Source: Doris montereyensis
Taxonomy: Eukaryota > Mollusca > Gastropoda > Nudibranchia > Dorididae
Length of the DNA: 64,000 nt
Direction of reading: 5' to 3'
Assembly (NCBI GenBank): GCA_037039925.1
Contig: JAXRKP010000066.1
Span: forward strand, 87,501 to 151,500
Shown: positions 55,745-64,000 of the stretch, one piece after another
Layout: each line of letters opens with the position of its first letter
How positions within the stretch are numbered: the stretch's first letter is position 1
Notes under the pieces: generated by a model
Seen by the model: the letters and a program-made list of their open reading frames with translations, nothing else
The model's database searches: none
What the model was told of the DNA's origin: nothing
Made by a program: the position numbers and the translations under genes

Positions 55745-58310
55745 TACCTGTGTTGCAAAAGATACACCACTTTTGTTGGGTTTCTCTTTGTGCTTGTGTT
55801 GAAGGGAGATGCCAGGGAAAATCACTTTTATTGAAAATTTCTCTTTGTGTTTGTGTTGAAGGAGATGCCAGGGAAAATCACTTTATATTGGGTTTCTCTT
55901 TGTGCTTGTGTTGAAGGAGATGCCAGGGAAAATCACTTTTGTTGGGTTTCTCTTTGTGCTTGTGTTGAAGGAGATGCCAGGGAAAATCACTTTTATTGGG
56001 TTTCTCTTTGTGCCTGTGTTGAGGAGATCCCATGGAAAGTTGTTTATGTTGGGGTTTCTCTTTGTGCTTGTGTTGAAGGAGATGCCAGGGAAAATCACTT
56101 TTGTTGGGTTTCTCTTTGTGCTTGTGTTGAAGGAGATCCATGGAAAATCACTTTTGTTGGGTTTCTCTTTGTACTTGTGTTGAAGGAGATGCCAGGAAAA
56201 TCACTTTTGTTGGGTTTCTCTTTGTGCTTGTGTTGAAGGAGATGCCAGGGAAAATCACTCTTGGGTTTCTCTTTGTGCTTGTGTTGAAGGAGATCCCAGG
56301 GAAAATCACTTTTGTTGGGTTTCTCTTTGTACTTGTGTTGGAGATCCCAGGGAAAATCACTTTTGTTGGGTTTCTCTTTGTACCTGTGTTGGATATCCCA
56401 CAGAAAATCACTTTTGTTGGGTTTCTCTTTGTGCTTGTGTAGATGAAAAATCACTTTTGTTTGCCTTTGTAGCTGAAGGAAAATCACTTTTGTTGGATTT
56501 CTCTTTGTGCCTGTGTTGATATCCCACAGAAAGTCACTTTTGTTGGGTTTCTCTTTGTACCTGTGTTGGATATCCCACAGAAAATCACTTTTGTTGGGTT
56601 TCTTTTGTACCTCTGTTGGAGATCCCACAGAAAGTCACTTTTGTTTGGGTTTCTTTTTTACCTCTGTTGGATATGTCACTTTTGTTGTTTCTCTTTGTAC
56701 CTCTGTTGAGATATCACAGAAAGTCACTTTTGTTGGGTTTTCTGTTTTCCCACAGAAAGTCACTTTTGTTTGGGTTTCTCTTTGTAGCTGTGTTGTAGAT
56801 CCCACAGAAAGTCACTTTTGTTTGGGTTTCTCTTTGTAGCTGTGTTGGAGATCCCACAGAAAGTCACTTTGTTTGGGTTTCTCTTTTGTAGCTGTGTTGT
56901 AGATCCCACAGAAAGTCACTTTTGTTTGGGTTTCTCTTTGTAGCTGTGTTGTAGATCCCACAGAAAAGTCACTTTTTTGTTTGGGTTTCTCTTTGTAGCT
57001 GTGTTGGAGATTTCACAGAAAGTCGCTTTTGTTTGGGTTTCTCTTTGTAGCTGTGTTGGAGAAAGTCAGATTTCCCACAGAAAGTCACTTTTGTTTGGGT
57101 TTCTCTTTGTAGCTGTGTTGGAGAAAGATTTCTTGTAGTTGTGTTGTAGATCCCACAGAAAGTCACTTTTGTTTGGGTTTCTCTTTGTAGCTGTGTTGGA
57201 GGATTTTACAGAAAGTCACTTTTGTTTGGGTTTCTCTTTGTAGCTGTGTTGGAGAAAGTCACTTTGTTTGATGTTAGATACAGAAAGTCACTTTTGTTTG
57301 GGTTTCTCTTTGTAGCTGTGTTGGATCCCACAGAAAGTCACTTTTGTTTGGGTTTCTCTTTGTATTTTACAGAAAGTCACTTTTGTTTGGGTTTCTCTTT
57401 GTAGCTGTGTTGGAGGAGATCCCATGGAAAGTCATTTTTGTTTGCGTTTCTACTTGTGCCCTTCACACACTTTTGTTGAGTTTTTCTCTGTGCTTGTGTT
57501 GAAAGAGATTCCACGTCGGCACTTTTGTTTTGGGATCTCTTTGTATCTTTCATACACTTTTTGGGGGTTCCTCTTTGTACCTCTGTTGGAGAAGATTCCA
57601 CGGAAAATCTTTTTTGTTTGAGATTCTCTTTGTGCCATTCACACACTTTTGTTGGGTTTCTCTTTGTATATGTGTTGGAGGAGATTCCCACAGGGAAAGT
57701 CACTTTTGTTGGGAGATTCCACGGAAAATCACTTTGTTGGGTTTCTCTTGTATCTGTGTTGGAAGAGATCCCACAGAAAGTTACTTTTTTGGGGTTTCTC
57801 TTTGTGTCTGTGTTAGTGGAGATCTTACAGAAAGTCAATTTTGTTAGGTTTCTTTGTATCTGTATTGGAAGAGATCCACATGGAAAGTCAATTTTGTTGG
57901 GTTTTCTTTGTGCCTGTGTTAGAGGAGATCCCATGAAAAGTCAATTTTGTTGGGTTTCTCTTTGTATCTGGAGGAGATCCCACGGAAAGTCACTTTTTGT
58001 TTGGGTTTCTCTTTGTGCCTTTCATACACTTTTGTTGGGTGTCTCTTCGTGCTTGTGTTGGAGGAGGTCCCCCAGAAATTCATTTTTGTTGTTCCTCTTT
58101 GTGCCTGTTTTGGAGGAGATCCCCCAGAAATTCATTTTTGTTGTTCCTCTTTGTGCCTGTTTTGGAGGAGAGGAAAGTCATTTTGTTGTTCCTCTTTGTG
58201 CCCAGAGGAGATTCAGAAAGTTTTTGTTGTTCCTCTTTGTGCCTGTTTTGGAGAGATTCTTTGTAGCCAATGGAAAGTCACTTTTGTTTGGTTTCTCTTT
58301 GTGCCTTTAC
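55745..58310 (+). repeat. 51-bp minisatellite, blocks 4-6
   Basis: Block 4 (55760-56350): GCTTGTGTTGAAGGAGATGC CAGGGAAAATCAC. Block 5 (56400-57410): TAGCTGTGTTGGAGATCCCA CAGAAAGTCACTTTTGTTTG. Block 6 (57410-58310): loose units with GAGGAGATCCCA and many deletions. It ends about 60 bases before exon a of the third gene. Confidence 0.95.
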
Positions 58311-58370
58311 TCATTCCCAAGTTAATCGTTGAAACGTTTTTTTCAAGAGGTTGATTGATTTGTTCCCCAG

Positions 58371-58568
58371 AAGCCATCATCATTTACTATCTTTCACCGG
58401 AACATTCCCGAAGAAGATGAAACTCAACTAGGCGGGGAACATTATGACTTTCATAAAGGCTTGAGAGGAACCTTTCACCGCCGACAGGATATCAAGTCCA
58501 AGACATTCTCCGAGAGAATTGCTTTGATGTCCGCCAAAACTGAGGTCAAATTAGACTGGGGGTTACAG
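58371..58568 (+). CDS. Exon a of unrecognised gene
   Basis: Acceptor TTTGTTCCCCAG, donor TTACAG|GTAAAC. A 66-codon exon with no stop: KPSSFTIFHRNIPEEDETQL, then HYDFHKGLRGTFHRRQDIKS and ERIALMSAKTEVKLDWGLQ. Codon use and composition are unlike the adjacent 51-bp minisatellite, which ends about 60 bases upstream. Confidence 0.6.
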
Positions 58569-59462
58569 GTAAACTAGAAGAAGATAATTTTATTAAAATA
58601 CTTTCTACTTCTATTTCTTCAAAAAGTTAAAATTTTGAAATCGTGATATTTTATCCAGACTTTTATGGTGTAAAAATGACCTTTTTTTCCCTCACTATTT
58701 TTTAAGCGGGCGTGAGTTTTCAATGAATTTTTTTTTTTATCTGTCGCTTTTTAATTGTATTTACCTTTCTTGTGACGAGAGCTGCCGCCCATTTCACATG
58801 TTCACTGTCAGGGTTTGCAACGATGAAAGAAAAGAGAAATTAAGGGTTATCTTAACAAAGCTTAGTAGCATTGGTGGTCGACCGATTAGGCTGCCAGATT
58901 TGGCTTCATGAGGTCCCTGGTTCAACTCTTAGCAAAGCTAGTTTAGTCGTTATGTGCCTTGGTAAAGACATTTAACATGGATTTCCCCACTTGAGCCAGG
59001 TGCAAATGGGTACAAGTGAATCAAAGACAGGAAAAGCAAATCAAAAGATCTATGTCAGCAGTCACTTTGCAGGCATGGTATTTTAATATCAAAGCAGCAT
59101 CAGTCGCAATGGCCGAATGGTAAGTATATCACGGCTCAGCACGACGCCTTATGATTCGCCCGGTTCGAATCCATCCAGAAGTCGAGTTGTTTGTTATTTT
59201 TTCATTTATTTTTTAGTTTTTATTAGAATTCTTTTGGTTTCTCACAGGGCTTGGACTTCGTTCTAAATTTTTGTAGCAATGTTTTGAAACCATCATGATT
59301 TGTCAAAGTTCGTACGGTACTCAAAATTTTCTAGGAGTATTAGGTACATGTGGAATCCAATAGTGTAACAGGTTTTTGTTGTTCAACCTGGAGGCGCAGA
59401 CAAAAGATTGTTTAGTTGGTGCCTAGAGCTAGTAATAATAATAATAACAATAATAATAATAA

Positions 59463-59501
<39 letters not shown>

Positions 59502-61564
59502 TAACTCTTTTTTTTATTGTACATCAACTGACAATTCTTCATTTAGTTTTGTACAGCCTAGACCAAGTAATATTATAAATCTATAAAGAATAAAATTAAG
59601 AGTCGTTTTCATTACATATTACATGACACATGCATAATGTTCTACTTAGAATTCAAATAATGAAGAGGTTGAAATATTTATAAGCTGTTGACGTTCTTAG
59701 CTCCTACAGTATCAAGATGAGTCAGCATTGGATGAGAAGGATGTCATGTCCTTAGAAAAAGCTCATTCTTTCAGCGTCATTTTGAATTCCCAGCTGTGTG
59801 ACGAGATCTGTTGACTGATCTCAATTTGATGTTCGAGCATTCAGACGTATGTTATTCTTCATGTTATCATTTGAATTTCATTCCTCTTTTTTCAATACAG
59901 TGGTCTCCGTCCTTTCCATAGGTTCCTTATATTTATAAATTTGTTGACGTATGAATGTGAGACATGGACTTTGGACAAGAATATTATTAAATTGTTAAAT
60001 TCATTTGAAATGAAATGCTACATAGAAAATACTTAAGAGTTTCATGGACTGAACAAAGAACCAACACATCCATAAGAGAAGAGTTGCAGGTAAATGAGTG
60101 ATGGCTGGAATGCTTTATCAGAGCTCAGAGGCTGAAATACTTTGGCCACATCAAACAGCACGAAGGTCAGGGGGGATGATTTTGGAGGACAAAATAAATG
60201 GGGAAAAGAAACGAAGGGAGCCAAACAGACGATGGGAGAAAGATGTAGAGGAAGCTGTTGGAAAAACAATAAAAGAAACTGAAAGAATGTCACAAGATAG
60301 AGACTTTCAGAGGTGCTGTCAGGGATGCAACATCCTATGGGATATGTAGATAATGATAATGATCTCTGCCCAAGAGGCTGCCGCCTTAGACTAGAGGCCG
60401 GTCCGCCTAATTTCCCATTTAACGGATCTTTTCCTCTTTAATTATAATATTTAAGAGGCCACTACGAAGGCATTTCCTTTTTTGGAGTGCCAGTGGTCTG
60501 TGAAATCAGTTAAACTCAATGCAATTAGATGGAAATTAAAATTCAGATCGGCATTGCCAGGTTTCTCTCTGTCTGGAACATTTCATTGTAGATCTACATC
60601 ATGTCGTAGGCCTAGAAAATACTAGAAGCCCTGCTAGCCGCTCCTAGCCAATGTCAGGCTCTTTGATGTGGACATCAGATACCCACCAGATGAACGAAAC
60701 GGTTGACATCTGTGATCCACATCAACACACGACACTTACACGGTGCGGTCACCGTCATTTGAACATCTTTGCCAGATCACAGGCACTGAGACAACCGATG
60801 CGATCTAGAAGTATGTTTCCACTGATAGAGGTCTTAGATGGTTTGGATTAAAACTGAATTAGGCCTTGTTGGTTGGTGCAATGGGCAGCTAGTGTCGCGA
60901 TGAATAGAATGAAAGAGGAAGGACACAATTTTAGATTTTCTATAAATGTACTCTGCTTCGTTCTTCCTAATATTTCCTCCTCGATCTTGTTTTGAGTGTG
61001 AGCTCTAGGCTTATAATTCTGACCAATAGACGTTACCTCATGATTACCGACTCTGATAGCCCATAGGGCTGGAGCTTATTTAGGCTTCTATAGCATGGAG
61101 TAGGAAAAAGGTGATAACGCATCTCAAGTTTACTCCCCATATGGGGAAAATGTGTGTTACGTGTCCTTCTCAAGGAACATAAGGTTGGACCTAGCATGAC
61201 CAGGATCTGAACCCAGGACCTTACAATCCCAAACCTTGCAGCCTAACCACTAGGCAATCAGTGTCACCTTGTAGATCTGAAAGAGTTTGCGGTTGCCTCC
61301 TTGTATAGGATTTCCTTCAAAACTCTTTCAGTGTATAGAAGTATGTATGTACTGTATAAATCTTGAAGTGTAGTACAGTGAAGCTGATCATTAAGACGCC
61401 ACTTTTGTACTTTTATGGAACAGCTATAACCTCAGATGATTGACAACGATGAATGGCTGGCTAGATGCTGGATTTAGATAGAGGTTGCAGCCAGACACTG
61501 AACGTGATCATCTTATTGGACTTCTTTATACTGTACTAAAAAATATCAAACAAATCTACTTAGG

Positions 61565-61597
<33 letters not shown>

Positions 61598-63908
61598 GCA
61601 ATGAACATTTATGTGCATCTTAATACATAATGTATTGTACTGTGTGTTTAATGTATCAATTGTTATTTTTTTTTAACAAACCGAGGGGAAAATTGATATG
61701 CGATTGCCAATGCTATGTATAAAACCGGTATCATTTTATCATTATCCTGTACAATATATGCTATAAGGTCGTTCCATGAATGGATACCACGTAATGGGAA
61801 TGCCTTTTAATTGGAATGATTTCCTGATTTCCATTGAACGGTTCTGTTCGATTTTATTCGGCTTCAACTTCGGCTGTATTACTATTCGATTTATGTACTG
61901 AAAAAATAATTTTGTGCATGGTGCTAAGCAATCAATTTAAAAGTAAATTTTTTGTGAAATGAAAACAGTCTTTTTTTTTTTTTTAAGCAATGAAGAAGAG
62001 ATGTTGTTGTTGTTATTGATCCAGCAGTGCTCGGACATTTGTCCTTTGGCCCAATGCCATGTAGTGGTGTCTGCAGGCATTTTTCATCTATTGTAGGGTT
62101 CCAAATATAGTATTCCGGGTATCTGGTTGCTCAGGGAGTAGAGTTTTGCATAGGTTTTTTAGTTTGGGACATTGAAAAAAGGGGATGGGTCACAGTTTTA
62201 TGGGGGTGGTCACAAAGAGGGCACACTGGGGCATCTTCAGGTTTTATTCTGTTCAAAAAGAAGAAGAAATAAATAGTAAGTAAGAATTCTCTTCATACCT
62301 TGAGAAGCATGTAAAATATTAATAATAAAAAAAAAGTATTTTGATAATTTGCAAATGAGAATAATCCATGTAAAGATTAAATTTACCATTCTGCAAGGCT
62401 TCAAAAATTAACTGAGCAAAGAAAAATTGCTTTTAATTTTTATGAATCGAACTCATTGCAGTCACAGGGTAGTGGGCCCCATCATACCTCTGTGCTGCAC
62501 GATTTTGACCTACTTTTAATCAAATATGACATTTTTATAAATGAATGATAATGAGGAATGGTTTTTGCTTATGACAAAGGTAATTATGAGGAATGGTTTT
62601 TTGCTTATGACAAAGGCAATTATGAGGAGTGGTTTTTTGCTTATGACAAAGGCAATTATGAGGAATGGTTTTTTGCTTATGACAAAGGTAATTCTGAGGA
62701 ATGGTTTTTTGCTTATGACAAAGGTAATAATGAGGAATGGTTTTTTGCTTATGACAAAGGCAATTATGAGGAATGGTTTTTTGCTTATGACAAAGGTAAT
62801 TATGAGGAATGGTTTTTTGCTTATGACAAAGGTAATTATGAGGAATGGTTTTTTGCTTATGACAAAGGTAATTTTAAGCTTCACAGTACATGCATAGCGA
62901 TGTAACTATTTCTTATATTGTTTATGAAGTGAACTCCCATTAAAAATGTAACTTTTTTGGGGGGGGGGGGGGGGGGGGGACTTTTTTTACAGCAGAATAA
63001 CTGATACTGATGTCAAGTAACATCTAAAAATTGAAACGAAAAATAGTAAAATAAAGAAACCTATCACAAAACTAAGATATAACTGGAAAAGAAAATGTTT
63101 TGTTGTTCATAATATCAGTATTTCCACAGCATCCTATTGCTTCTTCATGAATAAACCTATCATAAACGTTGTTGGACAGATGTGTCCGACGTGACTTTCA
63201 GCGGACAAGTAGTCTGTCGGACATACATGTCCAACACAATCGCAATGAGTTAAAGTAAAAAACACAAAGGAAAACTTTCTCTTTTCTGTTTCAATCACAG
63301 TTTCGCCAACTTCAAACAGAGGCCGAAACGGATCATTTGAGATATATGATGAATCAGCTGTTCTTCATGCTAAGACACTTCAGAGGTGATGGAACCCATT
63401 ACCCAGATAACGCCTCGAAGCAGGAAACTTGTGGATCGAGTTCTTCATCTAATAGTCCAGCTTCTTCTTCTTGTAGTTCAGCTTCTCCAAGGGGTCCAGT
63501 TTCTCCGTCTAGTAGTCCATCTTCTCCCACTTACAGCGCTGCAAAAAGGCTAACGTTTTCTTCTGAAAAGAATCTACCAAGAAGTTCAGATACCCGTCGC
63601 CTAAAAAGTCGTCTACTTTGGGTTGTTGAGGACGATATAGAAAAAAAAATCACGTTTACACAATGTTCAATGACCTAGCACGTTCTCATTATGTCATTAC
63701 ACATGTGATTAATATAAACAAAGATATTGATGGGTCAAGGAAGATGAAAGATAAAAGCCATGTTTTTATGGATTTGTCGTCTTTCTCAATCACATGTCAG
63801 CGGAAATCAAAAAGAGATAACTCGGGTGACAAATCTGTCGATGATTTTGACTACCTTGAACTCGCCACAAAGAAGACATGGATCAATAAAATACTGTGGG
63901 CTCTACAG
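58371..63908 (+). CDS. Unrecognised split gene, two exons
   Basis: Exon a 58371-58568 and exon b 63301-63908 are both bounded by good splice sites and both meet in phase 0. Joined, the junction reads LDWGLQ|FRQLQTEAETDHLRYM, a continuous helical segment. Order: Asp/Glu-rich start, basic helical stretch, amphipathic helix, Ser/Pro-rich linker, then a beta-rich, PH-like part ending in TKKTWINKILWALQ. I do not recognise the family. The gene continues past the window. Exon b is broken by one base at an A9 run. It might be a separate gene or the continuation of another; it does not fit CMTR2 in phase or sequence. Confidence 0.5.
58866..59030 (+). mobile_element. tRNA-derived SINE, family 1 (5' part)
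   Basis: TTGGTGGTCGACCGATTAGG then GGTTCAACTCTTAGCAAAGC, GGTAAAGACATTTAACATGG and GAGCCAGGTGCAAATGGGTA; the 3' half is missing. A second tRNA-like head with GGTTCGAATCC follows at 59106-59172. Confidence 0.65.
59434..59502 (+). repeat. (AAT)n microsatellite
   Basis: AATAATAATAATAACAATAA and onward, about 68 bp with a few changes. Confidence 0.95.
59930..60347 (+). mobile_element. LINE 3' end fragment
   Basis: Fragments in shifting frames read CETWTLDKNI, FEMKCYRK, LRVSWTEQRTNTSIREELQV, LKYFGHIK and INGEKKRREPNRRWEKDVEE. The (M/L)KYFGHI..H ... GKR.RGR.R..W pattern is the common C-terminal part of RTE/L2-like LINE proteins in many animals. RT core is absent. Confidence 0.7.
61063..61270 (-). 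mobile_element. tRNA-derived SINE, family 1
   Basis: The reverse complement shows TGCCTAGTGGTTAGGCTGCA, a degraded B box, ACGTAACACACATTTTCCCC-like body and a tail ending AAGCTCCAGCCCTATGGGCT. Confidence 0.65.
61566..61588 (+). repeat. (TA)n, short
   Basis: GTATATATATATATATATAT followed by ACATGTATGT. Confidence 0.9.
62010..62260 (-). mobile_element. 3' end fragment of the RNase H-type LINE
   Basis: About 250 bp closely similar to 37838-38090, same orientation: shares TGATCCAGCAGTGCTCGGAC, CCAATGCCAT(G/A)TAGTGGT and TGGGGGTGGTCACA(A/G)AGAGG. It contains only the Cys/His C-terminal region. Confidence 0.75.
62549..62872 (+). repeat. 36-bp minisatellite, about 9 units
   Basis: Unit core TTTTTTGCTTATGACAAAGG followed by AATTATGAGGAATGG, 36 bp, nearly identical units. 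Because 36 is 12 codons and the unit lacks stops in three frames, it gives long spurious ORFs. The related MITE at 9285 has the corresponding sequence once. Confidence 0.9.
62959..62979 (+). repeat. Homopolymer G21
   Basis: Twenty-one consecutive G inside the piggyBac-type MITE, able in principle to form G-quadruplex; length may be unreliable in assembly. Confidence 0.85.
63301..63908 (+). CDS. Exon b of unrecognised gene, frame break at A9
   Basis: Acceptor TTTCAATCACAG, donor CTACAG|GTAAGG. Frame 1 runs FRQLQTEAETDHLRYMMNQL, a Ser/Pro-rich stretch (about residues 30-75), then LKSRLLWVVEDDIEKK. After the A9 run at 63641-63649 the conserved-looking reading switches frame to NHVYTMFNDLARSHYVITHV, MDLSSFSITCQRKSK and TKKTWINKILWALQ. 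One extra A would restore a single frame of phase 0 at both ends. The second half has the alternating pattern of a PH-like beta sandwich ending in a Trp helix; this is a guess. Confidence 0.6.
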
Positions 63909-64000
63909 GTAAGGCATTTTCAGGAATTTAAATTTAAAATTTTTTTTTTTATTTATTTAAACCTATGGAGCTGTTCAAGCCACATTTTGTGTGTGTGTGT

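Larger units (their letters stand above)
62452..63249 (+). mobile_element. piggyBac-type MITE containing a 36-bp minisatellite
   Basis: The right end abuts TTAA (63250-63253); the left flank is CGAA, one or two steps from TTAA. Termini CTCATTGCAGTCACAG and (reverse complement) CTCATTGCGATTGTG form imperfect inverted repeats. Subterminal short palindromes around GGACAGATGTGTCC and GGACATACATGTCC lie near the right end. No transposase. An internal segment is amplified as a 36-bp array. It sits in the intron just upstream of exon b (63301). Confidence 0.65.

Noticed and set aside
53430..58310. Possible CRISPR-like repeat-spacer array
   Set aside because: Units are contiguous tandem copies with no unique spacers, and the genome is eukaryotic.

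Overview
This is a eukaryotic, very probably lophotrochozoan and likely molluscan (gastropod-like) window. The grounds are spliced genes with long introns, several tRNA-derived SINE families, many decayed non-LTR retrotransposons, DNA transposon remnants, long GA/TA/ATT microsatellites and at least nine long minisatellite arrays. There is no bacterial operon structure. The species call is inference from repeat style only.

Three split host genes can be supported. (1) On the minus strand, 17187 to 6286, six exon-like blocks encode a protein with the C-terminal half of a WW domain, then a CUE/UBA-like helical stretch and a low-complexity tail. Five of the blocks join in perfect phase. (2) On the plus strand, 26851 to 49596, seven exons encode the methyltransferase part of CMTR2 (cap-specific mRNA 2'-O-methyltransferase 2, the Adrift type). 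Domain order, motif I, the TADG motif and the NSE-YVVC strand are clear. The copy is damaged: a TGA stands where a conserved Trp is expected, there are several one-base frame breaks, and the third member of the catalytic K-D-K-E tetrad is Glu instead of Lys. It is either a decaying intron-bearing copy or an imperfect assembly of a real gene; the Lys-to-Glu change is not explained by indel errors. (3) On the plus strand, from 58371 to 63908 and beyond, two phase-compatible exons belong to a gene I do not recognise. It has a Ser-rich linker and a PH-like C-terminal segment, with one frame break at an A9 run.

Layout: 1-1300 SINE cluster; 1328-3780 about 42-bp minisatellite; 3780-5050 SINEs; 5227-6170 TATC-type array; 6286-17187 minus-strand gene, with a LINE (6975-8930) that carries a MITE, a piggyBac-type MITE (9285), a 42-bp array (10497) and the 5' part of a second LINE with repeated 5'-UTR monomers (14838-16042) in its introns; 18890-19500 and 21501-23545 two copies of one DNA transposon family, the second inserted in a LINE; 24.5-25 kb microsatellites; 26851-49596 CMTR2-like gene with a piggyBac remnant, LINE fragments, sister minisatellites (33.6 and 35.3 kb), a GA-rich array (44.1 kb) and a 3-kb AT-rich array (45.1-48.2 kb) in its introns; 50.1-51.5 kb LINE; 52.5-53.0 kb ATT repeat; 53.4-58.3 kb 51-bp minisatellite; then the third gene with SINEs, a LINE tail and a piggyBac-type MITE whose interior has expanded into a 36-bp minisatellite.

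Most long open frames in the window are artefacts of tandem units whose length is a multiple of three or which lack stops. The most notable observations are the catalytic lesion in the CMTR2 copy, a transposon insertion whose empty site is preserved in another LINE copy within the same window, LINE 5' monomers that carry a YY1-like motif, and a minisatellite born inside a MITE.
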